DNA of 55,497 nucleotides, from the NCBI GenBank assembly GCA_964627855.1, contig CAZVLE010000056.1, positions 1-55,497 of the forward strand. Direction: 5' to 3'. Shown piece by piece: positions 8,169 through 16,612 of this stretch. Source of the DNA: CAZVLE01 sp964627855 (lineage in GTDB: Bacteria; Bacillota; Dethiobacteria; DTU022). Under the pieces are notes generated by a model, which saw only the letters and a list, made by a program, of their open reading frames with translations, was not told where the DNA came from and searched no databases. The position numbers and the translations under genes were made by a program. How positions within the stretch are numbered: the stretch's first letter is position 1; the number at the start of each line of letters is the position of its first letter.

Positions 8169-8429
8169 TTGCTGTCACAGCAAAACAATAGTTTGCTAAA
8201 AATCATAGTAGTTCTCACCTATCCTGACATAGTTGTCGTTAACGGCCTCGCTACAGCCCTGCCCATCAACGGCCAAATGACAGAAGAGGTTTCAGATTCT
8301 TTCCCCAACCTCTTTGCACCGGCCGGCCAGTATTCGGCCGTAATCGGTACAGTTATCATTGCCATTGTTATCCTGGCTGTAGCAGAAGCTTACCTGTTGT
8401 TCTTCTCCGGCAATAAAGCGACGCCTTGA
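8169..8429 (+). pseudogene. Truncated TspO-like tryptophan-rich membrane protein
   Basis: The 86-residue reading resembles only the first part of multi-spanning TspO/MBR-related proteins (about 250-280 residues in Firmicutes): a hydrophobic helix then NGLATALPINGQMTEEVSD and FPNLFAPAG. In complete members FAPAG is followed by a FSIWGLIYL-type helix; here it runs instead into QYSAVIGTVIIAIVILAVAEAYLLFF and stops. Either an internal deletion joined the N-terminus to a late transmembrane segment, or this is a shortened two-helix paralogue. The start is a TTG with no clear ribosome binding site, which fits decay. The comparison with complete proteins is from memory. Confidence 0.55.
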
Positions 8430-8495
8430 AGTAGGCAGTCGGTTAACCCCGGTTAAAATCTTTTAAGCGTTGAACAATCCCTCGAGGTATGCAAA

Positions 8496-9857
8496 ATGGA
8501 GCAAAAAGTTCAGGAAGAAAGAATCAGAAAGTTAAACAGCAAGGCTTTGCATAAAGGACCCATAGTTTACTGGATGAGCCGTGACCAGAGAGTTAATGAC
8601 AACTGGGCCCTTCTCTATGCCCGTGAGTTGGCCCTGGCAAGGAAAGTGCCCCTTGTTGTCCTTTTCTGCCTTGTTCCGCAATTTTTAGGCGCTACCCTGC
8701 GCCACTACAGTTTTATGTTGACAGGATTGGCGGAGCTCGAAGCCAAGCTTGGCCAATTAAATATTAGTTTTTACCTCTTAACCGGTAGCCCCGAGAAGAC
8801 AATACCTGTGTTTTGCAAAGAGATTTCAGCAGGAGCCCTGGTGAGCGATTTTTCTCCTCTGCGTATCAACCGAATGTGGAAAGATGCCCTCAAAAAATCC
8901 CTGGACAGTGTTTTTTACGAGGTTGATGCCCACAATATTGTTCCCTGCTGGGTTGCATCGCCAAAGCAGGAATATGCAGCCTATACTTTTCGTCCGAAGA
9001 TAAAAAAACTGCTTCCCCGGTATCTTACCGACATACCGGAAATAAGCAAGCATCCCTTTAGCATGGCTGAAGAGGCGCCCCCCATCGACTGGCTTCATGC
9101 TGCTGATAGTTTAAAAATTGACAGGACTGTAAAAGAGGTTTCGGGGGTTAAAAGCGGTGAAAAGGCAGCCTGGGAGGCAATGCGCTTTTTTATTGAAAAT
9201 AAGATCGCCCGGTATGAAGCACTCCGCAACGACCCGACCAGTGATGGCCAGTCAAACCTTTCGCCTTACCTCCATTTTGGCCAGTTAAGTGCCCAGCGCC
9301 TGGCCCTGCTGGCTGGAGAGGCTGAGGCGCCGGGGATCCGGACTGAGGCCTTCCTGGAAGAGCTGATTGTGCGGCGGGAACTTTCCGATAACTTCTGCTA
9401 CTATAATGAAAACTACGACTCAGTGGAAGCATTCCCCCGCTGGGCCAGGGTAACCCTGACCGAACATGCTGACGATCCCCGGGAATATGTTTATAACCTT
9501 GAGGAATTTGAAAGGGCTGTAACCGACGACAGGCTCTGGAATGCCGCCCAGTCAGAAATGGTTGTGAAGGGTAAAATGCACGGCTATATGCGTATGTACT
9601 GGGCCAAAAAAATTCTCGAGTGGACAGAGTCACCCCAGCAGGCCATGGAGATCGCCATCTACCTTAATGACAAATACTCCCTGGACGGCCGCGACCCGAA
9701 TGGCTATACCGGCATTGCCTGGAGCATTGGCGGAGTTCACGACAGGGCCTGGTTCGAACGGCCAATCTTTGGCAAAATTCGCTACATGAGCTATAAGGGC
9801 AGCAAATCAAAATTTGCCGTGGAAAAATATATTGAGAATAATCCTGCCGACTTTTGA
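8496..9857 (+). CDS. phrB: Class II deoxyribodipyrimidine photolyase
   Basis: FAD-dependent, light-driven repair enzyme for cyclobutane pyrimidine dimers, 453 residues, a normal length for class II photolyases. The N-terminal alpha/beta domain begins with GPIVYWMSRDQRVNDNWAL. The C-terminal FAD domain contains the class II signatures FLEELIVRRELSDNFCYY, MHGYMRMYWAKKILEW and NDKYSLDGRDPNGYTGIAWS, then GGVHDRAWFERPIFGKIRYM. The ATG at 8496 has a GAGG 9 nt upstream. Its presence implies an organism that sees light or near-surface sediment. It lies directly behind the TspO-like remnant; TspO-type and photolyase genes are both linked with light responses, but that association is inference. Confidence 0.97.
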   Translation: MEQKVQEERIRKLNSKALHKGPIVYWMSRDQRVNDNWALLYARELALARKVPLVVLFCLVPQFLGATLRHYSFMLTGLAELEAKLGQLNISFYLLTGSPEKTIPVFCKEISAGALVSDFSPLRINRMWKDALKKSLDSVFYEVDAHNIVPCWVASPKQEYAAYTFRPKIKKLLPRYLTDIPEISKHPFSMAEEAPPIDWLHAADSLKIDRTVKEVSGVKSGEKAAWEAMRFFIENKIARYEALRNDPTSDGQSNLSPYLHFGQLSAQRLALLAGEAEAPGIRTEAFLEELIVRRELSDNFCYYNENYDSVEAFPRWARVTLTEHADDPREYVYNLEEFERAVTDDRLWNAAQSEMVVKGKMHGYMRMYWAKKILEWTESPQQAMEIAIYLNDKYSLDGRDPNGYTGIAWSIGGVHDRAWFERPIFGKIRYMSYKGSKSKFAVEKYIENNPADF

Positions 9858-9957
9858 TCCTCCGATCAATTCCGGCTGTCCGGTATAGCAAGCAAAATAA
9901 TTCCTGGGCTGCAAATAACACCAGCCCGACCTAAATACACTCATGGATGGCCACTTT

Positions 9958-10929
9958 TTAATCACCCTCATCAACAAAAAGAATACAATCTGAAGCATGC
10001 TTCATATTCCTGTAGAATTCATGAAAATCAATGCGGTAATTGAATTCATCCTTTTCTTTTTCCCGCTGACCCTTGATATCGAGATTGCGGATGATCAGTA
10101 GCTCTTCATTGATATTTGAGGCCTGTAAAAGCTTCATCCCTGAGGGTGCCCACACCCCGCTACCTCCCCAGAAATACTCGCGACTTTTTTTATGCCGGCC
10201 GACCCAGTTTGCCCCGAGACTCCAAACCTGATTGTAGGCTGCTTTCGAGGCATTCATCAAATCCCAGATGAAACCGTAGTAATGGTCGGTTCGCGTATTC
10301 ATCATGGCGTATTCTCGAACAGACTGAGAATGCCATGCCGCCATCGTTATGATGGCATCAACCTCATCAATAAAAGCATACTGCCTGGGCAGCTCGACGA
10401 AACAGAGATCATAGCAGATCAAAAAACCAAAACGTCCCCACCTGGTGTCTATACTGAGGCGCTTGTCAGTGCCCTGCTTGAAAAAAGCCCTTTCGATGGG
10501 AGTCAAGAAAACCTTGGCATAAATATATTCTTCCTGGCGGTAGTCTATTAAAGGGTTGAGAATAAAATTACAGTTATAATAGCCACCGTTTTTTTCGCGG
10601 ATATTATTATAAAAAATGTACTCAAGACCGCCCTCACCATCGGTCAGGCTGTCCCTGATATTTTTTAACCAGCCTTCCAGACGACCGTTTTCCCCTTCTG
10701 CCAGCAAATCCCAGACAGGAGCATTATCTTTTGTTTTCCAGATATAACCTGTCACGCTTAACTCCGGAAAAATCAGGATATTGACTCTTTTCTTATGGGC
10801 AATTTCAATAATCTGCTCCATTTTATGCAAGTTCTTCTCTATATTCGGCTCCCCGTAAATGTTGGCAATCAAAACTGACGGCGAAGACTCATCCTCTGAA
10901 AAAATTCTTTCCACGATCCTGAATTCCAC
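9958..10929 (-). CDS. Nitrilase-superfamily carbon-nitrogen hydrolase
   Basis: Amidase or nitrilase of the CN-hydrolase superfamily, 323 residues. The catalytic triad can be placed: Glu56 in FPELSVTGY, Lys139 in EYIYAKVFL and Cys172 in GFLICYDLCF. The sequence is longer than the usual 260-290, with inserts around residues 100-125 and 225-260, so the substrate cannot be predicted. The start is GTG at 10929 with AGGAGGG 8 nt upstream. It is the last of three same-strand genes (aminotransferase, aldolase, nitrilase). A palindromic element separates it from the aldolase, so co-transcription is uncertain. Confidence 0.88.
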   Translation of the reverse strand: MEFRIVERIFSEDESSPSVLIANIYGEPNIEKNLHKMEQIIEIAHKKRVNILIFPELSVTGYIWKTKDNAPVWDLLAEGENGRLEGWLKNIRDSLTDGEGGLEYIFYNNIREKNGGYYNCNFILNPLIDYRQEEYIYAKVFLTPIERAFFKQGTDKRLSIDTRWGRFGFLICYDLCFVELPRQYAFIDEVDAIITMAAWHSQSVREYAMMNTRTDHYYGFIWDLMNASKAAYNQVWSLGANWVGRHKKSREYFWGGSGVWAPSGMKLLQASNINEELLIIRNLDIKGQREKEKDEFNYRIDFHEFYRNMKHASDCILFVDEGD

Positions 10930-10956
10930 TTCCCGATCCCTCCTGACCCAGATTAC

Positions 10957-10997
10957 AATAAGTTGAAAAAAGTGTCAGACACAAAATTCAACTTATT
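10957..10997. repeat. Palindromic TGTCNGACA element, copy A
   Basis: Arms AATAAGTTGAA (10957-10967) and TTCAACTTATT (10987-10997) are perfect inverted repeats around a second palindrome GTGTCAGACAC (10972-10982). The right arm overlaps the stop codon of the aldolase gene. Copy B at 12270-12320 has the same architecture. Confidence 0.85.
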
Positions 10998-12258
10998 AGG
11001 TGGGGTTTGCTTTCCTGGCATAACGTTTGAGGTAGATATAACGCATCAGCCAACACTCCAAAGGGTTGATTGGTTTGCCCCTGCCAAAAAGAATGGTTGC
11101 GATAAGGGCCTTGCAGTTCTTATCGACTATCATTGCCGCCGCTTCTGCATCACTACCGGTCGGCCCGCAACAAAGGGCACCGTTGCCCTTTAGAAGTAAA
11201 GCATTGCGGCCCCGCAGCTTCCGGGCGATAATCCTGGATAACCTGGCATGATCATTAAACAAGTACTCATCGATTAAAGGAGCCCTGGTACCTATAATCT
11301 GGGCAAAATCGTCCAGATAAGGTAAGAGCGGTTTACCGAGCCGGGAGACTGTAAGAACATCGGGGTTAAGGGTATGGTATAGCGCATTAAAATCCCGGTT
11401 TCTATTGTAAATTTCCCGGTGCAATGTCACAGCCGGCAGCAAGGATTGATCATAAGATGGCTTTTGCCGCGAATCTAAACTTACTTCAATACCGCTATTG
11501 CCCTCTAAGGAATAATAACCAGCAGGACAATCAGGGTAAAGGGTAAAGGAATAGCCGCTTCTGCTTTTTTTACTGTTACCTAAGAAATGATCACTGTCGC
11601 TATGCTGATTTCCCCCCTGAAGGCTGGTAATAAAAGCACTAAATTCTAAGCGATCAAAGTCCTCGCTTCCGCTCAACTCCAGGTAGCGCTGTTCGATATA
11701 AGCTGAACAAACTTCTTCCAGGGCTGAGGCGACAGCAAAGGCCTCCTGCATATCGTTGCCGAGACAGAGAGCCCCGTGGGAAACCATCAGGTAAGCCTTG
11801 CTGTCTGGCGCTGAAAGGGCTTCGGTGACATTATTGATTAACTTGCCTGTGCCCGATAGGCCGTAAGGAACAGAAACAACCCGCTTGCCAATAAGTGCGG
11901 CGCAAGCAGTTTCTTTAACCGGAATATCTAATTCCAGGGGGCTTACTGCCGAAGCGTAGGGCTGATGGGTGTGAATAATAAAATCAGCATCTTTACGCTT
12001 CCTGTAAATGGCCGCGTGAACCCCTTTTTCCGAGGAAGGCTCGACATCACCGTCATAACTCAGGTCTTCAAGCTTGACGGCAACAATCTCCTCCTCGGTG
12101 AGAGACTGATAAGCTCTGCCACTGGGCGTAATTAGAAACTGCTCTTCGCCAAACCGGCAGCTAACGTTACCCCAGGTGCGGGCGATCAATCCCTTCTCGA
12201 CAAGCTGCCTGCCGGCAGCAATTACAGACTGTTTAGCTCTCTGAATATCCATAATCAA
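10996..12258 (-). CDS. Tandem class II aldolase/adducin-domain protein
   Basis: A 420-residue protein made of two class II aldolase domains. The first (about 1-205) has the zinc site of fuculose- or ribulose-phosphate aldolases: His96 and His98 in IIHTHQP, His161 in MVSHGALCLG, and the acidic residue in the SSEKGVH segment. The second (about 245-420) is recognisable from LHREIYNRNRDFNALYHTLNP and LLKGNGALCCG but has Leu and Asn where the zinc histidines belong, so it is probably non-catalytic. The family cleaves or epimerises sugar phosphates; the FGGY kinase across the aminotransferase could supply a substrate. The start is TTG 12258 (GGAGG at 7 nt) or ATG 12252. The stop codon lies in palindrome copy A. 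Confidence 0.85.
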   Translation of the reverse strand: MIMDIQRAKQSVIAAGRQLVEKGLIARTWGNVSCRFGEEQFLITPSGRAYQSLTEEEIVAVKLEDLSYDGDVEPSSEKGVHAAIYRKRKDADFIIHTHQPYASAVSPLELDIPVKETACAALIGKRVVSVPYGLSGTGKLINNVTEALSAPDSKAYLMVSHGALCLGNDMQEAFAVASALEEVCSAYIEQRYLELSGSEDFDRLEFSAFITSLQGGNQHSDSDHFLGNSKKSRSGYSFTLYPDCPAGYYSLEGNSGIEVSLDSRQKPSYDQSLLPAVTLHREIYNRNRDFNALYHTLNPDVLTVSRLGKPLLPYLDDFAQIIGTRAPLIDEYLFNDHARLSRIIARKLRGRNALLLKGNGALCCGPTGSDAEAAAMIVDKNCKALIATILFGRGKPINPLECWLMRYIYLKRYARKANPT

Positions 12259-12269
12259 TTTATCCCCTC

Positions 12270-12320
12270 CCCCAATAAGTTAAAAATAGGTGTCTGACAT
12301 CTATTTTTAACTTATTGGGG
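12270..12320. repeat. Palindromic TGTCNGACA element, copy B
   Basis: A 20-bp perfect inverted repeat (12270-12289 with 12301-12320; arms begin CCCCAATAAGTTAAAAATAG) around an 11-nt centre that holds TGTCTGACA. The arms supply the last codons and TAA stop of the aminotransferase gene. It shares AATAAGTT arms and the TGTC-N-GACA core with copy A 1.3 kb away. Confidence 0.9.
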
Positions 12321-13800
12321 ATTGCCAGTTTTTGGTGGTGACGTTTTTGAAAATTTTATCGAAGCGGGAGAGGGCGTCGTCGATCATTTCTTCCGTGTAG
12401 GCTGCGCTGGTGTAGAGGCGGCTGCCAGCCAGGGTTACAATCCCTTCGGCCATGTAGGCTGCTCCCATGTGCTCCATCTCAGTCTTACGTGCCGAAGTTT
12501 CTTTTAAAACCCGGGGGATACGCCAGGGTTTAAGCCAGTTTATAGAAAAATGCATGGTCCCCACAGTTTCCAGGTGAACAATGGAACCCTGGTTGAAGGC
12601 GACGAAGGGCAGCCGGTATTTTTTGATCAGCTCCTGCAGTCCGGCGGTAATGCGGTCGCCCATCTGACCAGCCCTGCGGGAAGCATTTTGTTCTTCAATC
12701 GCGCAGATAGTATAGTAACCGGCAGCACAACTGAGCGGATTGGCAGCAAGGGTCCCGCCGACCAGGGCTTTTTTCTGTTTTCCGCCGCCTGCTATGCCGG
12801 CGGAAAGATATTTCATGTATTCCCTTTTACCCCCTACCCCACCGGCACCTGGGTATCCACCGGCAACAACCTTGCCAAAAACAGTCAGGTCGGGGGAGAC
12901 TCCAAAATAGCCCTGGGCGCCAGATAGGCCCAGCCGGAAGGCGGTAACTACCTCATCAAAAATAAGCAGGGCATTGTACTGTCGGCAGAGCTCTTCCACC
13001 GCCCGGTTGAAGCCGGCATCGAGGGGGCGGGTGCCGCTTTCAGGCCCGACAGGTTCGATGATGACAGCTGCCGTGCCGCCCCGGAAGCGATTTAGCTTTA
13101 ACAACCGCTCCAATCCAACAAGATCTCCCGGAAAAAACTCCTGGGTCTGTTTAAAAATATAGGGGGGAACACCATGGGCCTGGGTCCATTTTGAACCCGG
13201 TATCCTGATGCTGTAGGCAAGCTGGTCGCTCCAGCCATGATAAGCACCACCCATCTTGATAATCTTCTTCCTGCCTGTCGCCAGGCGGGCAATGCGAATC
13301 GCCGCCATGCAGCCCTCACTTCCCGAATTGAGCATACGAAACATCTCTACCGCGGGCATCAATTCGCTGATTTTGAGGGCCAGTTTATACTCATATTCAT
13401 GAAATAGACCGGTCGAGGGACCGCAGTCGTTGAGCAGGTTGATCACTTTTTCTCTCACCGCAGGCGGGTTGGAACCGAGGACGGTCGGACCGCCAGCCTG
13501 GAGAAAATCGTAATATTTGTTGCCGTCAAGATCATAAAGATAGGCCCCCTCGGCCCTGACAAAAACAAGGGGGAAGGGGTAGTTAAAGGCAAGGTTATGC
13601 TGGACCCCTCCGGGAATAACTTCTTTTGCCTTTTCAATCATAGCTTTCGATTGCGAACACTTCTTTTCAAAGTAACTGTCCAGGTACTGCTGCAGCGCTT
13701 CAGGCCTGATCGTGTGAATAGGCCTGGCAATCAGTTCATCTAACTGCCTGTTGATCTCTTGCGCGTCGGGATAAAGGGAGATGGCGGAATCCTGCTGCAC
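12307..13800 (-). CDS. Class III aminotransferase, glutamate-1-semialdehyde aminomutase-like
   Basis: PLP enzyme of the class III aminotransferase family, 497 residues. Cofactor-site motifs: LNSGSEGCMAAIRIAR, GAYHGWSDQ, VIIEPVG, LLIFDEVVTAFR and the Schiff-base lysine in TVFGKVVAGGYPGAG. The overall pattern is that of glutamate-1-semialdehyde 2,1-aminomutase (HemL), but the protein is about 70 residues longer with an N-terminal helical extension, and no haem genes are nearby, so a catabolic aminotransferase or mutase is likelier. GTG at 13800 is preferred (GGAGG 7 nt upstream); the TTG at 13806 is too close to it. The C-terminal residues PIS and the stop lie in palindrome copy B. It is divergent from the FGGY kinase. 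Confidence 0.88.
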   Translation of the reverse strand: MQQDSAISLYPDAQEINRQLDELIARPIHTIRPEALQQYLDSYFEKKCSQSKAMIEKAKEVIPGGVQHNLAFNYPFPLVFVRAEGAYLYDLDGNKYYDFLQAGGPTVLGSNPPAVREKVINLLNDCGPSTGLFHEYEYKLALKISELMPAVEMFRMLNSGSEGCMAAIRIARLATGRKKIIKMGGAYHGWSDQLAYSIRIPGSKWTQAHGVPPYIFKQTQEFFPGDLVGLERLLKLNRFRGGTAAVIIEPVGPESGTRPLDAGFNRAVEELCRQYNALLIFDEVVTAFRLGLSGAQGYFGVSPDLTVFGKVVAGGYPGAGGVGGKREYMKYLSAGIAGGGKQKKALVGGTLAANPLSCAAGYYTICAIEEQNASRRAGQMGDRITAGLQELIKKYRLPFVAFNQGSIVHLETVGTMHFSINWLKPWRIPRVLKETSARKTEMEHMGAAYMAEGIVTLAGSRLYTSAAYTEEMIDDALSRFDKIFKNVTTKNWQSPIS

Positions 13801-13818
13801 TGGCAACCCTCCTGGTTT

Positions 13819-13871
13819 AAATGATCAAGTCAAGAACCGCTGTCTATAGTTTAACGGATCAGCGATCATTT
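13819..13871. promoter_or_regulatory. Possible operator between divergent aminotransferase and kinase genes
   Basis: AAATGATC (13819-13826) and GATCATTT (13864-13871) form an inverted repeat in the 163-nt divergent spacer. Two more TGATC words occur nearby. Such spaced arms could bind a local regulator, but none is encoded next door; this is inference. Confidence 0.3.
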
Positions 13872-13963
13872 GTGGAGTGATCAGGAAAGATTTGTTTAAA
13901 ATAAAGGATTTAGGACAACAATGTTTAAATTTTGGACAGGATATCACGCTGGGAGGGAAAGCA

Positions 13964-15574
13964 GTGAAAGATCCTCTGCTCGTTATCGCTTACGATGTTG
14001 GCACAACAGGGCTCAAAACATGCCTCTATGCCATAAGCAGCAGCGTCAGACTGCTTGGTTCGGAGATGTCCCTCTATAACCTCTATATTCTGCCCAACGG
14101 GGGCGCCGAACAGGACCCCCTGGACTGGTGGTCTGCCATGTGCTCCACCACCGGCAGACTGCTCCAAAAAACCGGCACAGACCCTGCTTCCATCAAGGGC
14201 ATTACCTTTTGCTCCCAGATGCAAGCCCTCGTCCTGGTTGACCGCAAGGGAAACCCCTTAAGAAGGGCCATGACCTACATGGACCAGCGGGCTCATCAAG
14301 AATTGCGGGAAACAATGAGTCACGGCCTGCAGCTTTCAGGCATTAATCTTTGCAAGCTGCTGAATTCACTGCGTGAAACCGGCGCCGTCAGCGCCAGCGT
14401 CAAGGACCCGGTCTGGAAGTACAGGTGGGTAAAAAAACATGAGCCGGATCTATTCGCAAAGACTTTCAAATGGCTCGATGCCAAGGAATTCCTGATTGCC
14501 CGCTGCAGCGACCGCTACATTATGACCGAAGACTCCGCCTACGCCACCCTCTTATACGGCATCCGCAAGGGCAGAAGGGGATGGAGTGAAAAAATTTGCG
14601 CCATGCTTGGTGTCAATACGGCTCACCTGGCAGAGATTAAACAATCAACCGACCAGGTCGGTGTAATCACTGCTGAAGCGGCGGCCCAGCTCGGCCTGGC
14701 TGAAGGGACTGCCGTTTTCGGCGGTGGAGGAGACGCCTCGCTGATCGGCATCGGGGCCGGCTGCATAAATGAAGGAGAGACACACATCTATGCAGGAACC
14801 TCCGGCTGGGTCTCCACTGTCGTTGAAAAGCCTGTCGTCGATATACTGACCATGATTGCTGCCATTGTCGGGGCCCAGCCAGGCAAATACAATTATTTCG
14901 CTGAAATGGAAACTGCCGGAAAGTGCCTCGAATGGGCCCGGGACAACCTGGCCCTGGATCAAATCGGCATCTATGACAGCCAATCCCCGCAAGTGGCTTC
15001 GCCGGAAACCAGGGCAGTTAAGCTCTATGATTACCTTACTGCCGCAGCTAGCCAGGCAGCCCCCGGCAGCGGCGGCGTTATCTTTACCCCCTGGTTGCAC
15101 GGCAATCGCTGCCCCTTTGAAGATTCCAGGGCTCGCGGCATCTTTTTCAATATCGGCCTGGAAACAGGTAAAAGAGAACTGCTCAGGGCTGTAATCGAAG
15201 GTGTCTGCTACCACCTGCGCTGGATGCTCGAGGCGCAGGAGAAAAAAATTAACACTTCAAAAACAATTCGCTTTGTCGGCGGGGGAGCCCTCTCCGCTAT
15301 CACCTGCCAGATCCTCGCCGATCTAACGGGGAGAACAGTTGAAACAGTCGACAACCCGCAAAATGCCGGTGCTGTCGGAGCGGCCCTGCTCGCCGGCCTG
15401 GGATTCGGCGCAGTTAATTCTTTCACCGCTCTAAAAGATATGATCCCCGCCAGCGGAACCTTCCATCCCGACCCCCGCAATAAACTAATTTACGATAGCC
15501 ACTTTCATGTTTTCAAGAAACTTTACCAATCAAATAAAAAACATTTTCAAAATCTCAACGAGCCAGGCATCTAA
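13964..15574 (+). CDS. FGGY-family carbohydrate kinase
   Basis: ATP-dependent sugar or polyol kinase of the FGGY family (xylulose, ribulose, fuculose or glycerol kinase type), 536 residues. The N-terminal ATPase motif is VIAYDVGTTGLKTCLYAI, the substrate-loop motif TFCSQMQALVLVDRKGNPLR, the hinge YAGTSGWVS, and the C-terminal nucleotide motif IRFVGGGALS. Length and the GTSGW element fit xylulokinase-like members; the sugar is not determined. GTG at 13964 has GGGAGGG 6 nt upstream; an upstream ATG at 13877 has none. Divergent from the aminotransferase and tandem aldolase, with which it could form a kinase-aldolase sugar pathway. Confidence 0.9.
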   Translation: MKDPLLVIAYDVGTTGLKTCLYAISSSVRLLGSEMSLYNLYILPNGGAEQDPLDWWSAMCSTTGRLLQKTGTDPASIKGITFCSQMQALVLVDRKGNPLRRAMTYMDQRAHQELRETMSHGLQLSGINLCKLLNSLRETGAVSASVKDPVWKYRWVKKHEPDLFAKTFKWLDAKEFLIARCSDRYIMTEDSAYATLLYGIRKGRRGWSEKICAMLGVNTAHLAEIKQSTDQVGVITAEAAAQLGLAEGTAVFGGGGDASLIGIGAGCINEGETHIYAGTSGWVSTVVEKPVVDILTMIAAIVGAQPGKYNYFAEMETAGKCLEWARDNLALDQIGIYDSQSPQVASPETRAVKLYDYLTAAASQAAPGSGGVIFTPWLHGNRCPFEDSRARGIFFNIGLETGKRELLRAVIEGVCYHLRWMLEAQEKKINTSKTIRFVGGGALSAITCQILADLTGRTVETVDNPQNAGAVGAALLAGLGFGAVNSFTALKDMIPASGTFHPDPRNKLIYDSHFHVFKKLYQSNKKHFQNLNEPGI

Positions 15575-15590
15575 GCAGACCTTCGAGCTT

Positions 15591-16373
15591 CTACTTACCT
15601 TTAAAGTCGGCCTTGCGTCTTTCAATAAAAGAAAGCACCCCTTCCCGGGCATCTTCACTGGCCATAATCGGCTGAAGATCGGGCAGCAAGCGAGAGATGG
15701 CCTTTTCAGCGCCGGCGGAACGGGCCAGGCGGGCGGAGCGCAGCGAAGCCTGGACCCCCAGCGGAGCCTGCTCGGCTATGCGCTCGGCAATAACCAGGGC
15801 TCGCTCAAACTGCTCACCGGGTGCGGTTACTTCCTGAACCAGGCCCATCCGGTAAGCTTCTTCTGCCGAGATCTCATCACCGGTCAGCAGATACAACATG
15901 GCATTACCCCAGCCCACTTCTTCGAAAAGGCGAATTGTCGCCCCGCCAACCGGGTAAATACCCCTCTTGACCTCGATCTGGCCAAAACGGGTGTCCGATG
16001 CGGCAACACGCACATCAGTAGCCAGCATCAATTCAAGGCCGATGGTATAGCAGATACCCTGAACGGCCATAACGACCGGTTTGCCAACCCGCTTCTTTTC
16101 ATCCAGGCCAAAGGGATCACACATTTCGTCCGGCAGTTCGGGAAACTGACCGGAACCGAACACATCGACCCACTTGGGCAGATCAAGCCCGGATGTAAAA
16201 TGTTTTCCCCGGGCATAGAGTATCCCGCATCGCAAATCTTTGCGATGGTGCAAGCTGCCCAGCGCTTCAGCCAGTTGCATGTACATCTCCAGGTCGAAGG
16301 CATTCATCTTGTCCGGGCGGTTGACACCGATTAGCAGCAGGTGCCCTTTTATTTCGACTTCAATTTTGCTCAT
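15591..16373 (-). CDS. Enoyl-CoA hydratase/isomerase family protein
   Basis: Crotonase-fold protein of 260 residues acting on an acyl-CoA. The two oxyanion-hole regions are visible: HFTSGLDLPKW near residue 63 and GICYTIGLELMLATD near residue 105. The segment FGQIEVKRGIYPVGGATIRL covers the positions of the catalytic carboxylates; Glu is present in IEVKRG. The C-terminal trimerisation helix ends in SFIERRKADFKGK, typical of the family. ATG at 16373 has GGAGGG 8 nt upstream. It converges on the kinase gene, 16 nt apart, and is divergent from the glycerol-3-phosphate dehydrogenase gene. The precise acyl-CoA substrate is unknown. Confidence 0.92.
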   Translation of the reverse strand: MSKIEVEIKGHLLLIGVNRPDKMNAFDLEMYMQLAEALGSLHHRKDLRCGILYARGKHFTSGLDLPKWVDVFGSGQFPELPDEMCDPFGLDEKKRVGKPVVMAVQGICYTIGLELMLATDVRVAASDTRFGQIEVKRGIYPVGGATIRLFEEVGWGNAMLYLLTGDEISAEEAYRMGLVQEVTAPGEQFERALVIAERIAEQAPLGVQASLRSARLARSAGAEKAISRLLPDLQPIMASEDAREGVLSFIERRKADFKGK

Positions 16374-16612
16374 CCATAAGCCCTCCTCAACTTCCTTTAT
16401 TTCCCTTTCTATTTAAAACTTTTCCGCAAACTGGTTTGATTATAACTGATTATAGAAGAAGCGATCACTAACATTTTACGCCTGGCGATAATCTTAAACA
16501 TAAACGGGCAAGTAAAGACCGCAGCAATCATGTCCGGCAGACAGGATTATTTAAAGCAATGTTGAAATAGTACTCTATATTTGCTGGTATCAAACCAGAA
16601 AGGATGGTTTTG

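Noticed and set aside
10957..12320. Palindromes as ends of an insertion sequence carrying the aldolase gene
   Set aside because: Each copy is itself a complete palindrome, no target duplications or transposase are seen, and the enclosed gene is an ordinary metabolic gene.
12307..13800. Haem biosynthetic hemL
   Set aside because: Only family similarity; a long N-terminal extension and a catabolic neighbourhood without other haem genes speak against it.
14645..15214. Minus-strand reading of 189 codons inside the FGGY kinase
   Set aside because: Shadow of the kinase; no recognisable motif or start signal.
15507..16334. Long plus-strand reading of 275 codons
   Set aside because: It is antisense to the crotonase gene, which has clear family motifs and a ribosome binding site; the plus reading resembles no family.
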